Positions 53,449-62,086 of a stretch of DNA of 64,000 nt are shown here, piece after piece. Origin of the DNA: Streptomyces sp. HUAS CB01. Lineage in GTDB: Bacteria > Actinomycetota > Actinomycetes > Streptomycetales > Streptomycetaceae. Position numbers and translations under genes: made by a program. The DNA is taken from positions 5,921,501 to 5,985,500 of the forward strand of contig NZ_CP129137.1 of the NCBI RefSeq assembly GCF_030406905.1, given 5' to 3'. The notes below the pieces were generated by a model. That model did not search any database, was not told the DNA's origin, and was given only the letters and a program-made list of their open reading frames with translations. Within the stretch, counting starts at the first letter, position 1. Every line of letters starts with the position of its first letter.

Positions 53449-56400
53449 TCAGTCGAACGGGATGGTCAGGACGGATCCCGTGCCCACCTGGAGGGTGGAC
53501 GGACCGTTGCCCAGGGCGCTCCAGACCTCGACGCGGACGGTGCCGCCGTCCAGGTCGCCCAGGGTGCCCGACGCGGAGTGCGTCCCCTGCCGGGCGGAGG
53601 AGTAGTCCTCCCAGCCGGTGATCGGATCGGTGGCGAAGTAGCGGAACGTCTCGACACGGTCGAAGGTGCCGTCACCGGTCAGGTCGTAGGAGACCCGTGC
53701 CTGCTGGGCGTAGCCGACGTGGGTGCCGGCGTCGACCTTGAGGGTGAAGGCCGTGCCGGATCCCGCCTTCAGGGTGCCGTTGACGTTCTTCACCTCGTAG
53801 ACGAGCGGGTTGTACGGGGTCCCGTCGCGGTTGGCGCCGCCTGCGGACGGGATGGTGTCCGAGGACCCGGCCGCAGCCGCCTGGGTGGTCAGCTGCCCGC
53901 CGGAGCGGAGGTAGAAGGTGTCGCCCGTGACCGGCGGGGGCCCGGAGGTGGTGACGGTCACGGTGCCGCCGGCCGGGCCGACCTGGTCGGCCGTGTCGCG
54001 GGCCCTGACGCTGTAGGTGTACTGGGTGCCGGAGGCCAGGCCCGTGTCGGTGTGGGTGGTGCCGGTGACCGTGGCGACCTTGGTGGTGCCGCGGTAGACG
54101 TCGTAGTCCTTGACGCCCCTGTCGTCGGTCGCCGCTTCCCAGCTCAGCTTCACCGAGCTGCTGGTCACGTCACCGGCGACCGGGGTGCCGGGCGCGCTGG
54201 GCGCCTCGTCGCGCGGCGGCGGGTCGCCGGTGGTGGTGACGGTCACGGTGCCGCCGGCCGGGCCGACCTGGTTGGAGGTGTCGCGGGCCTTGACGCTGTA
54301 GGTGTACTGGGTGCCGGAGGTCAGGCCGGTGTCGGTGTGGGTGGTGCCGGTGACCGTGGCGACCTTGGTGGTGCCGCGGTAGACGTCGTAGTCCTTGACG
54401 CCCTTGTCGTCGGTCGCTGCGCTCCAGGTCAGCTTGACGGAGTCGTCGGTGACGTCACTGGCGACCGGGGTGCCGGGCGCGCTGGGCTTGTCGTCGCCGG
54501 GGGCGCCGCACAGGGTGCCGAGTTCGGTGTCGTCGCCCGCTCCGGACGCGGTCGACATCGCCGGGACGTTCAGCACGCCGCCGTCGGAGAAGACGACCGA
54601 ACACGCCTCGCTGGTGTAGTTGTGCGCGGCGTACGTCCTGGTGCCGCTCTTGTCGAAGGCGACGGCCGTCGGGGAGTTGGCCGTGACGGTCATGTCCGGC
54701 GATCCGATGGAGTTCATCGTGGCGACCCAGTGGTAGGTGTGGGCCTTGGTCTCGCCGGCCTCGGGGACGTAGCCGCCGTTCCACTGGTTCCAGTGGCTCA
54801 TGGCCTTGGCCGGGTCGTAGAGGGCCTGGACCTGCCAGAAGATGTCCTTCCACTCGACGGCCGGGCCGCCGTTCTCCCGTTCCATCTCGGCCACGCTGCG
54901 GTTCAGCATGGCCTTCTCGCGGGCCAGGTGGAGCGAACCGCCGGTCACCGGCAGGAAGTTGATGCCGTGGATCTCCTCGGGGTTGGCGGTCCACCAGGTC
55001 GCGTAGGCGCCGCCGCTGCTCCAGACCATGCCCACGACGTCGTGGGTGAAGTCCTCGGGGTAGACCTGCTGGTCGGCGTCGAACCAGTACTGCGCGATCG
55101 ACTCCGACTCGGTCGTCATCATGTAGACGCCCTGGTCACGCAGTGCCTTGTCACCCATGGCCGACCCCCACATGATCAAGCCGGCGCTGAGGTTGATCGA
55201 CTCCGAGGACGACTCCTGGTTGTTGCCGGCGGCGAACGCCTCGTGGCCGGCGGCCCAGCTGTGGCCGGCGTAGACGTCGAAGCCGCGCAGGAACGGGTAC
55301 TTGGTGTCGTTCCTCGCCGGGTTGGCGGCGTCCTTGATGAGCTCCTTGACCATGCCGCCCCACTCGGAGTCGGCGGCCCACCGGGGGTCGTACTGCGCCA
55401 CGACGGCCGCGGCCGTCACGTAGTACGAGTAGTGGAAGTGATGGTCGTTGAGCTCCTGATCGCTCCCGTACGAGGCGGGGTACCCGATGAGGGTGCGCCA
55501 GTCCTTGTCGTAGGAGAACTCGGAAGGGCCGCCGACCGTGAACCACTCCTCCATCCGGCCCTTGACCAAGCTCAGCAGCTTGTCGCGGCTGACGGTGTCT
55601 CCGACCTGGTCCGCGAGAGGGACGAGCACGGCGAGCTTGCCCAGGGCCTTGCCGGTCCAGTAGGTGTCGATCGCGCCGCTGAAGGGGTCACCCTGGGTCA
55701 GCACGTCGTTGATGTAGCCCTTGAGCTTCGCCTTGTCGACGCCTGCCGCGCTCGGCAGGCCGGGCAGCACGCCGTTCACCTTCTGGGTGGTCGTGAAGGA
55801 CGTTCCCTCGCGCACCTTCATCGCACCGCGCGAGGAGACGTAGCGGTAGGCGGTCAGCGGGTCGCTGCTGTGCATCCACTGGTGGCGGTAGAGCGCCTGG
55901 AAGGTGCCGGTCTCAGCCCCCTCCTTCGGCTCGGTGGTCAGCGAGTAGGTCGCCGTGACCTCGCCGTCGCCCTCTCTGTACTCCCAGTCAACCTTCGATC
56001 CGGTCACGAAGCTGAAGGCGTACTTCTTGAAGTCGGCCAGCGCTGCCTTGTCCGGGAGGACCGCCAGGGAGAAGTACTCCTTCGAACCCAGGTCGGCCCG
56101 GATCTCGTTGCCGGAGACGGTCCAGTCGCTGCCCCTCGGGGCGAACAGCGCGTAGTCATGACCCGAGATGGTGACGCCGAGGACGTTGCCCTGGTCGGCG
56201 AAGACGGTCGGCGGAGCCGCCGCGCTGATCTGCGCCGCCCCTCCGGTGCCCTCCGCGTACACGTACGGCAGGCCGTGGCCGATGGTCGTCCGCAGACTGC
56301 GCGCACCGTCGTTCCAGTACGGGCTGACGGTCCAGTCGCTCCACCCGTCCGCCTTCGCGTCGGGCGAGTTGAGACCCGTGAGCCCCAGGGTCAGGTCGGC

Positions 56401-56793
56401 CTTGTGCGGAAACTCGTACTGGCGGCCGCCGCCCACGATCTGGTGCGTGGTCGGGTATCCGACCTCCAGGCCACCGGAGACCGCCTTGTAGGTGAGGGGA
56501 TGGCCGTACATGTTCTCCGACCACGGATTGCTGGAGAAGCGCTGGAAGGCCAGCGACGACCACCAGTCGTTCGTCGGCACGGGGAGGTCCGCCATGGCGG
56601 GAGTGACCTTCGGCTTGACCGCCTGGCCACCGCTGTTCGTCGGCCCCTGGCGGCCGGCGGGGCGAACGTCGCTGTAACTGCCCTTCCCCACCTCGATGGT
56701 GGCGGCCGAGGCGACGCCGCTGCCCAGCGTACCCAGGGCGGTGGCGGCAAGAGCCGCTGTTGTCAGCAACGACAGGTTTCTTCGAGATCTCAT
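53449..56793 (-). CDS. Secreted GH81 endo-beta-1,3-glucanase with two FN3 and a C-terminal glucan-binding module
   Basis: 1114 residues. A signal peptide (about 1-30, MRSRRNLSLLTTAALA with cleavage near SGVASA-A) precedes the GH81 catalytic domain (about 60-740). That domain carries NDHHFHYSYYV and NNQESSSESINL, which contain the conserved acidic catalytic residues. Two nearly identical FN3 repeats (about 770-855 and 865-950) are followed by a beta-sandwich module (about 955-1114) like CBM56, binding beta-1,3-glucan. It would degrade fungal wall laminarin-type glucan outside the cell. The ATG at 56793 follows AAGGGG. A LacI-type operator lies 12 bp before the start. Confidence 0.93.
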   Translation of the reverse strand: MRSRRNLSLLTTAALAATALGTLGSGVASAATIEVGKGSYSDVRPAGRQGPTNSGGQAVKPKVTPAMADLPVPTNDWWSSLAFQRFSSNPWSENMYGHPLTYKAVSGGLEVGYPTTHQIVGGGRQYEFPHKADLTLGLTGLNSPDAKADGWSDWTVSPYWNDGARSLRTTIGHGLPYVYAEGTGGAAQISAAAPPTVFADQGNVLGVTISGHDYALFAPRGSDWTVSGNEIRADLGSKEYFSLAVLPDKAALADFKKYAFSFVTGSKVDWEYREGDGEVTATYSLTTEPKEGAETGTFQALYRHQWMHSSDPLTAYRYVSSRGAMKVREGTSFTTTQKVNGVLPGLPSAAGVDKAKLKGYINDVLTQGDPFSGAIDTYWTGKALGKLAVLVPLADQVGDTVSRDKLLSLVKGRMEEWFTVGGPSEFSYDKDWRTLIGYPASYGSDQELNDHHFHYSYYVTAAAVVAQYDPRWAADSEWGGMVKELIKDAANPARNDTKYPFLRGFDVYAGHSWAAGHEAFAAGNNQESSSESINLSAGLIMWGSAMGDKALRDQGVYMMTTESESIAQYWFDADQQVYPEDFTHDVVGMVWSSGGAYATWWTANPEEIHGINFLPVTGGSLHLAREKAMLNRSVAEMERENGGPAVEWKDIFWQVQALYDPAKAMSHWNQWNGGYVPEAGETKAHTYHWVATMNSIGSPDMTVTANSPTAVAFDKSGTRTYAAHNYTSEACSVVFSDGGVLNVPAMSTASGAGDDTELGTLCGAPGDDKPSAPGTPVASDVTDDSVKLTWSAATDDKGVKDYDVYRGTTKVATVTGTTHTDTGLTSGTQYTYSVKARDTSNQVGPAGGTVTVTTTGDPPPRDEAPSAPGTPVAGDVTSSSVKLSWEAATDDRGVKDYDVYRGTTKVATVTGTTHTDTGLASGTQYTYSVRARDTADQVGPAGGTVTVTTSGPPPVTGDTFYLRSGGQLTTQAAAAGSSDTIPSAGGANRDGTPYNPLVYEVKNVNGTLKAGSGTAFTLKVDAGTHVGYAQQARVSYDLTGDGTFDRVETFRYFATDPITGWEDYSSARQGTHSASGTLGDLDGGTVRVEVWSALGNGPSTLQVGTGSVLTIPFD

Positions 56794-56804
56794 GAACAGC
56801 CCCT

Positions 56805-56820
56805 TTGAGAGCGCTCTCAA
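56805..56820. promoter_or_regulatory. LacI-family operator
   Basis: TTGAGAGCGCTCTCAA is a perfect 16-bp palindrome with the central GAGCGCTC typical of LacI/CebR-type regulators of saccharide genes. It lies 12-27 bp before the glucanase ATG, suited to blocking transcription. 56821-57112 holds the rest of the promoter region and no gene. Confidence 0.8.
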
Positions 56821-57112
56821 GTCGCCGACAACGTAGGGCGGCTCCGTAAGTCGGTCAACACTTCGAGTCGAAATCCTTACGGGCTGTCGCGCCCCTTCAA
56901 GGCTTGAACGCTCCAGCGTTGCTGGGCGTACGGCGGCCTCCGGCCCACCGACGTGCGAAGACGTCCGAGGCACTTGCGTGCTCATGACTGCTCGCGTCGT
57001 CTCGTGTGCGACGGGGTGTCGCCATCGCGCCGGGGCTGTACCTGGGACGAGGGCCGCCCGGCGGTACGGGGGGCGCTCTGACGCGAGCCGCACGGGGTTC
57101 GGTGGCCGCCCC

Positions 57113-57616
57113 CTACGTGGACTGCGACGACAGGGGAGGTGCGCGAGCGGCTGCGGCACACCTCGTTTCCGCAGGTCGCGGGGCGCTCCGTGGTCGGCGA
57201 GGGTGCGGACCTCGGTGCCCACCGGTGATCTGACAGTCCGTCTGGAAGTGACCCCGAACGGAAACGGAGGGTGGCCGGCCGTCGACGAGGATCGTGACCC
57301 GGCCCGCCGGGGAGAGTGCCGCAGCGCAGAGCATCGCGTCGATGGCGTACTTGTGGTCGTGCAGCCCGGCCGTGCGCAGCAGGGTGGCGGCGGACTGGGC
57401 GAGGGCCTGGGTGAGCGGTTCGCCCCGCAGTCGCGAGAGCGTCCACTTGAGTGCGGCGTCGTTGATCCGAGGGTGGATCACCTCGACGAGCACCGCGGCC
57501 GAGGTGATCACCGGTAGATCGGCATCGCGGGCGGCGGCGAGCCACTCGTGGACCTCGGGGTCGCGCTGGACCACCTCGGCCAAGCCCTCGCTGTCCAGGA
57601 TCACGGCGCCGCTCAC
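57113..57616 (-). CDS. PIN-domain (VapC-like) toxin with aberrant C-terminus
   Basis: 167 residues read from GTG 57616. The first 112 residues fit a VapC-type PIN RNase: ILDSE (Asp8), AVLVEV (Glu44), HKYAIDAML (Asp93). From about residue 113 the expected fourth acidic motif (TSDPEDL-LCG) is absent. Instead a low-complexity Pro/Arg tail follows; an LCG-like remnant, TCGNEV, is visible in another frame near 57170. The 3' end is probably frameshifted. It overlaps the antitoxin remnant by 4 nt (GTGA). Likely an inactive relic, though the first 112 residues remain open. Confidence 0.6.
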   Translation of the reverse strand: MSGAVILDSEGLAEVVQRDPEVHEWLAAARDADLPVITSAAVLVEVIHPRINDAALKWTLSRLRGEPLTQALAQSAATLLRTAGLHDHKYAIDAMLCAAALSPAGRVTILVDGRPPSVSVRGHFQTDCQITGGHRGPHPRRPRSAPRPAETRCAAAARAPPLSSQST

Positions 57617-57835
57617 GCGGCCGTCCCGGCACCGGACGAGGCGTCGCCGGTGAGCTTGGCCCGCTTGGCGACGGCCGCCGGGTCGGCGGGGCCGTGTTTC
57701 CCGTCGAAGTCGGAGATCAACTCGTCCAGGTTGTCACGCTCGATCTGCCGTTGCGCGGCCTTCTCCAGATACCCGGACACGCCCAGCTTGCCGCGCGGAT
57801 CGCCTGCAGGCTCCCGGCGGTCAGGGAGACGGAGA
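57613..57835 (-). pseudogene. Frameshifted VapB-like antitoxin
   Basis: Minus-strand pieces read ISVSLTAGSLQAIR, then, one base shifted near 57790, GKLGVSGYLEKAAQRQIERD and LDELISDFDGKHGPADP to a stop at 57613. This is the ribbon-helix-helix plus C-terminal toxin-binding layout of VapB. No start codon remains in frame with the N-terminal piece. Confidence 0.65.
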
Positions 57836-58071
57836 TACCGCTGGTGGGCCGTTGCCCGGGAGGAAAACGGTCATGGCAAATGGCATACGGCGAGGTGCCG
57901 GCAGATGGCGGCATCCGGCGCTGTGGCGAACCGGGTGCCGGTGGCAAGGGTCGCTGCCCTTCGTGGCCGTGGGGCTGATCGACCTGTGTCCGGGCCCCGG
58001 GGTGCCCGGGCTCGCGGGCCGCGGCCAACCGTTCCGGTGCCATGCGCTCGGAACGGCCCGGAGAACGCGGA

Positions 58072-58103
58072 GCCCCTCTCCGTCACGCTTGTCGGAGAGG
58101 GGC
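58072..58103. terminator. Terminator of msrA
   Basis: GCCCCTCTCCG (58072-58082) pairs with CGGAGAGGGGC (58093-58103), a 10-base loop, 16 bp beyond the msrA stop. 57836-58071 shows no gene. Confidence 0.85.
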
Positions 58104-58118
58104 CGGCCGTGCCGTCCG

Positions 58119-58640
58119 TCAGCTCGCCGCGTCGGCGGCGCGGCGAGGGAGCTTCCAGCCAGGGCGGGGGAAGTGACAGGTGTAGCCGTCCGGGTAGCGC
58201 TCCAGGTAGTCCTGGTGCTCCGGCTCCGCCTCCCAGAAGTCGCCCTCCGGTTCCACCTCGGTCACCACCGAGCCCGGCCACAGCCCGCTCGCCTCGACGT
58301 CGGCGATCGTGTCGACGGCGACGCGCCGCTGCTCCTCGTCCGTGTAGTAGATCGCGGAGCGGTAGCTGCGCCCGAGGTCGTTGCCCTGGCGGTCCTTGGT
58401 GGTCGGGTCGTGGATCTGGAAGAAGAACTCCAGCAGATCCCGATAGCTCGTCGCGTCGGGGTCGTAGACGATCTCGATCGCCTCGGCATGGTCCCCGTGG
58501 TTCCGGTACGTGGCGTTGGGGGTGTCGCCGCCGGTGTAGCCGACCCGGGTCGCCAGCACGCCGGGCTGCCTGCGGATGAGGTCCTGCATCCCCCAGAAGC
58601 AGCCGCCCGCCAGAACGGCCTTCTCGGTTCGGGCAGTCAT
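58119..58640 (-). CDS. msrA: Peptide methionine-(S)-S-oxide reductase
   Basis: 173 residues. The catalytic motif GGCFWG lies near residue 12-17, and the family segments [20 protein letters not shown] and [23 protein letters not shown] are intact. It reduces methionine-S-sulfoxide in oxidised proteins with thioredoxin. No msrB is nearby. The ATG at 58640 follows AAGGAAGTGG. It is transcribed alone, leftwards. Confidence 0.95.
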   Translation of the reverse strand: MTARTEKAVLAGGCFWGMQDLIRRQPGVLATRVGYTGGDTPNATYRNHGDHAEAIEIVYDPDATSYRDLLEFFFQIHDPTTKDRQGNDLGRSYRSAIYYTDEEQRRVAVDTIADVEASGLWPGSVVTEVEPEGDFWEAEPEHQDYLERYPDGYTCHFPRPGWKLPRRAADAAS

Positions 58641-59198
58641 GTCCCACTTCCTTTCTGTCCGGTCCCCAGTCTCCTCCGGCCCCCGTGGCCCACGCCAACG
58701 GGGGTGGCGGTGTCCCGTGCGCCGCGGCGCCGCGCGGAGACCCGCGGCCCCGGCCGGTCCAGGTCGGGGCGCCGCTTCGGCGTGCTCGGGCGCCCCGCCC
58801 GAAGCCCCTCGGCCGACGCCGGCCGGGCGAGCCTGCGTCACGGAGTTGGCCGGATCCGAAACTCCATTGTGAGTTGAACGGTCGGTTTGGTAACGAGCGC
58901 GTTCGGCGCCCCGCTCGCGCCCCGGCCGCTCGTGCCGCCGCGCTGTCGAATTCGCGTGCACGGCGCGGGACGGTCTCCGGTCAATGCCTTCTGAGCTGCT
59001 GTTATTCCGGTTCCTCCCGCGCGGGACGGCCTCTGTTGCCCTCGGTTGACGGCGTCCCGGACGGCTCCGTGTGAAGAGGATTACGATGGCCAAAATCCAA
59101 ACCGTGTGTTCAACTAGAACTCGCAAATGGACAAGGGGGGCCTGATCCAGAACGCGGTGGGGTGACTGGATCCGGTGTCAGGGGGAGGTTTGCTCATC
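58641..59198. promoter_or_regulatory. Regulatory gap with ARE-like site and GTTC-N5-GAAC repeat
   Basis: 558 bases between msrA and the transposase-like gene. TTGAACGGTCGGTTTGGTAA (58875-58894) resembles one arm and part of the other of the autoregulatory elements bound by gamma-butyrolactone receptors. Further right, GTTC-AACTA-GAAC (59108-59120) is a short inverted repeat. The stretch 58985-59130 is AT-richer than its surroundings, as expected for a promoter. Confidence 0.35.
59086..59145 (+). CDS. Possible 19-residue leader peptide
   Basis: ATG at 59086 with AGAGGA 7 nt upstream, reading [19 protein letters not shown] and TGA. It ends 53 bp before the transposase-like gene start. Its good ribosome site and rare AT-rich codons (AAA, AGA) suggest either a true short leader or chance. 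Confidence 0.3.
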   Translation: MAKIQTVCSTRTRKWTRGA

Positions 59199-60401
59199 GT
59201 GGACACACATCGTTCTCATCGAACGCACGAGATCCTCTGGAGCGAGGTCGCCGACGACTTCGTCACCGAGTACAGCCGGCGGATGCTGATGTCGCTCCCG
59301 CGGCGCGACCAGCGCGAGAACGGCGAACTGTACATATCCGGTCTGCTGTCGCTCACCAGCCGGAAGTCGATGCGCTCGATCGCGTCGATGGCAGGGGGCG
59401 GCGCGGCCGAGCAGCGGCTGCACCACTTCATCAGCAAGTCGTCGTGGGACTGGGTCCCGGTGCGCAAGGCGCTCGCCGCGGATCTCGACCAGGCACTCGA
59501 CCCGCTGGTGTGGGTGGTGAAGCCGATGGTGGTGCTCAAGACGGGCGAACACACCGTAGGAGTCACCGAATCGTTCGTGCCGCAGCTCGGACGGATCGTC
59601 AACAGCCAGCGTTCGTACGGCGTCTGGCTGGCCGGCGAGTCGAAGAGCGCGCCGGTCAACTGGCGGCTGAGGCTGTCCGGTGAGTGGCTCGCCGACGCCA
59701 AGCGCAGGCGGCGCGCGGAGATCCCCGAGTGGGTCGGCACGGACGACGGCTGTGGCCCGCCCGCGGTGGCGGCCGCGCTGGAGCTGACGCGCGGGTGGGG
59801 GCTGCGGCCCCGGCCGGTCGTCGTGGACGCCCGCGAGGAGGACGCGGGGCTGCTGGTGAGGCACCTGGCCGCGGCGAAGCTCCCTTTCGTCCTGCGGATC
59901 GGCGGTGCCACCCGGCTGATCCCGCTGGGCGCGGTGCGGGAGGGCCGAGCGCTCCGGCTGATGACCGCCCAGCACCTCGCAGAGGGCGCCGATCGCGCGG
60001 GGCGTCCGGTCCGGTGGGTGGACCGCACCGGGCAGACCGCCCGGTCCTCGCAGGTCACCGGCACCGACGTCGTGCTGCCGCCCGGTTCCGGCGCCCCGCC
60101 GCTCCGGCTGGTGGGCGCTCAGCGCCCGGGGGAGCGCAGGGCGCGGGAGCTGTGGCTGTCGAACATGTCCGAGGTCCCGTCCCCGCGCCTCGTGCGGCTG
60201 GGCCGGCTCAGCGAGCGCGTCGACCGCGACTTCGCCGAGATCAGCACCAAGGTGGGAGCGGCGGACTTCGAGGGCCGCACCTTCGGGGGCTGGCACCGCC
60301 ACACGACCCTGAGTGCCGTGGCGCAGGCCATCGTGACCCTGTCCGCGGCACGCGATCAGGCGGTCGAACTGCCGAGCGGCGACCATCTGCAACTCGCGTG
60401 A
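59199..60401 (+). CDS. Domesticated IS701/IS4-type transposase-like protein
   Basis: 400 residues from GTG 59199, chosen because GGGGGAGGTT lies just upstream. The RNase-H-fold layout of IS701 transposases is recognisable: MAGGGAAEQRLHHFISKSSWDW near 55-80, YGVWLAGESKSAPVNWRLRL near 140, VVVDAREEDAGLLVRHLA near 205. The first catalytic Asp segment, normally VIDDTG-like, is here VVLKTGEH, so the first DDE acid is lost. No inverted repeats flank it. Similar genes sit at the edge of aromatic polyketide clusters, apparently as regulators; that role is inference. Confidence 0.72.
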   Translation: MDTHRSHRTHEILWSEVADDFVTEYSRRMLMSLPRRDQRENGELYISGLLSLTSRKSMRSIASMAGGGAAEQRLHHFISKSSWDWVPVRKALAADLDQALDPLVWVVKPMVVLKTGEHTVGVTESFVPQLGRIVNSQRSYGVWLAGESKSAPVNWRLRLSGEWLADAKRRRRAEIPEWVGTDDGCGPPAVAAALELTRGWGLRPRPVVVDAREEDAGLLVRHLAAAKLPFVLRIGGATRLIPLGAVREGRALRLMTAQHLAEGADRAGRPVRWVDRTGQTARSSQVTGTDVVLPPGSGAPPLRLVGAQRPGERRARELWLSNMSEVPSPRLVRLGRLSERVDRDFAEISTKVGAADFEGRTFGGWHRHTTLSAVAQAIVTLSAARDQAVELPSGDHLQLA

Positions 60402-60435
60402 ACGGCGGGCCGGGACCCGCCGGGAGGGGGACGGC

Positions 60436-62013
60436 ATGGACGGGGAGAGGGGCCCGGTGGCCCCGGACACGAGCGGGGCGGGAGAGGGGAGCGTGGCCGT
60501 GGACACGGACGTGGTGATCGTGGGCGGCGGACCGGTGGGCATGCTGCTGGCCGGCGAGCTGGCCCTGCACGGGGTCCGTACGACCGTTCTGGAGAAGGAG
60601 TCCGAGCCGTCGGGGGAGTCGAAGGCCGGGACCCTGCACGCCCGGACCGCGCAGTCGCTGCACCGGCGCGGGCTGCTGGAGGCCGTGCAGCCCGGCCGGT
60701 ACGTGGCCGGGCGCGCCGCGCAACGGCACGTGCCGTTCCACTTCGGCGGCCTGTCCCGGCTCGATCTCGCCCCGGTGGTCGAGGAGTTCCCCGCGATCGT
60801 CGGCAGCCCGCAGGCCTACGCGGAGGCGGTGTTCGCCGAGCGCGCCGTCCGGCTGGGCGCGCGGGTGGCACGGGGCGCGGAGGTCACGGAGGTGCGGCAG
60901 CACGACCGTCATGTCGAGGTGACGTTGCGTCAGGAGGCTGGCGGGGAGCGGTCGCTGCGGGCGGCCTGGGTCGTCGGCTGCGACGGGGCCCGCAGCGTGG
61001 TGCGGCAGAGGGCCGGCATCGCGTTCACCGGCACCCCGTCGACGATCTCCTGCCTGATGGGGGAGGTCCGGCTGGCCGATCCGTACGGCTCTCCGAGCGG
61101 CTGGAACCGTACACCGCGGGGCTGGACCATCTTCTGGGTCGATCCCGAGGGCCACAGCCGGATCGGCACGTACGACTTCCGAGGGCCGGCCCTCGACCGC
61201 ACGTCCCCGGTCACCTTCGAGGAGTTCAGGTCCGAGGTGGAGCGCATCACCGGCCGCGCGGTCGCGATGGACGCGCCCCGCCATCTCTCCCGGTTCAGTG
61301 ACGCCGCCCTGCAGGCGGAGCGCTACCGTTCCGGGCGCGTCCTGCTGGCGGGGGACAGCGCCCATGTGCACTTCCCCGCCGGCGGTCAGGGGCTCAACAC
61401 CGGCTTGCAGGACGCCCTCAACCTGGGATGGAAGCTGGCAGCCCGGGTGCGCGGCGACGCGCCGGCCGGGCTGCTCGACACCTACCACGCGGAGCGGCAC
61501 CCCGTCGCCGCGCGGGTACTGGAGAACGTCCGCGCCCAGGTGGCGCTGATGCACCCCGGCCCGAACACCGACGCGCTGCGCCGCCTGTTCGCCGATCTCA
61601 TGCGCGTGGACGCGGTCAACGCCCATCTGGCCGGCATGGTCAGCGGCTCGGACATCGCCTACGACGTCGGGCGGCCCGGCGACGCGCTGGCGGGGCGCTT
61701 CATCCCCGAGACAGTGCTGAAGACGGCCGCCGGCCCGACGAGCCTGGCGGGGCTGCTGCACCACGGCCGGCCGGTGCTGCTGGACCTCGCGGACCGGGCC
61801 GACGTCCGGCAGGCCGCCGCGGGCTGGGTCGGAAGGGTGGACGTCCTTTCGGCACGCGCGGAGGAACTGCCCGCTGACGCGGTCCTGTTGCGACCCGACG
61901 GCTACGCGGCCTGGAGCGCACCGGCCGGCGGGACGGGAACCGGGGGCCTGCAGGCGGCGCTGCGGCGCTGGTTCGGCGAACCGGCCGAGGGCGCCCGGAC
62001 GGCGAACCCATGA
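60436..62013 (+). CDS. Class A FAD monooxygenase (aromatic polyketide hydroxylase type)
   Basis: 525 residues. FAD-binding GGGPVGMLLAGEL (about 30-42), the DG motif CDGARSVVRQ near 185, and GDSAHVHFPAGGQGLNTGLQ (about 310-330) are the three classic motifs of PgaE/RdmE/MtmO-type hydroxylases; the C-terminal thioredoxin-like domain is present. It would hydroxylate or Baeyer-Villiger-oxidise an aromatic polyketide with NADPH and O2. The first 20 residues are an extension before VDTDVVIVGG. The ATG at 60436 follows GGGAGGGGG. It lies 34 bp after the transposase-like gene. Confidence 0.9.
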   Translation: MDGERGPVAPDTSGAGEGSVAVDTDVVIVGGGPVGMLLAGELALHGVRTTVLEKESEPSGESKAGTLHARTAQSLHRRGLLEAVQPGRYVAGRAAQRHVPFHFGGLSRLDLAPVVEEFPAIVGSPQAYAEAVFAERAVRLGARVARGAEVTEVRQHDRHVEVTLRQEAGGERSLRAAWVVGCDGARSVVRQRAGIAFTGTPSTISCLMGEVRLADPYGSPSGWNRTPRGWTIFWVDPEGHSRIGTYDFRGPALDRTSPVTFEEFRSEVERITGRAVAMDAPRHLSRFSDAALQAERYRSGRVLLAGDSAHVHFPAGGQGLNTGLQDALNLGWKLAARVRGDAPAGLLDTYHAERHPVAARVLENVRAQVALMHPGPNTDALRRLFADLMRVDAVNAHLAGMVSGSDIAYDVGRPGDALAGRFIPETVLKTAAGPTSLAGLLHHGRPVLLDLADRADVRQAAAGWVGRVDVLSARAEELPADAVLLRPDGYAAWSAPAGGTGTGGLQAALRRWFGEPAEGARTANP

Positions 62014-62086
62014 CACGGAGCCGCGCGGTCCGGCCCGCGGGCCGCACCGAACACATCTCGTCACGACTCACCGAAAGACTGCGACT

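Noticed and set aside
53578..56808. A 1076-codon open frame on the plus strand
   Set aside because: Antisense of the GH81 gene; repetitive Gly/Val/Arg translation, no start signal. The minus-strand protein has a signal peptide and clear domains.
59199..60401. An active insertion sequence
   Set aside because: No terminal inverted repeats or target duplication were found, and the first catalytic acidic segment is lost.
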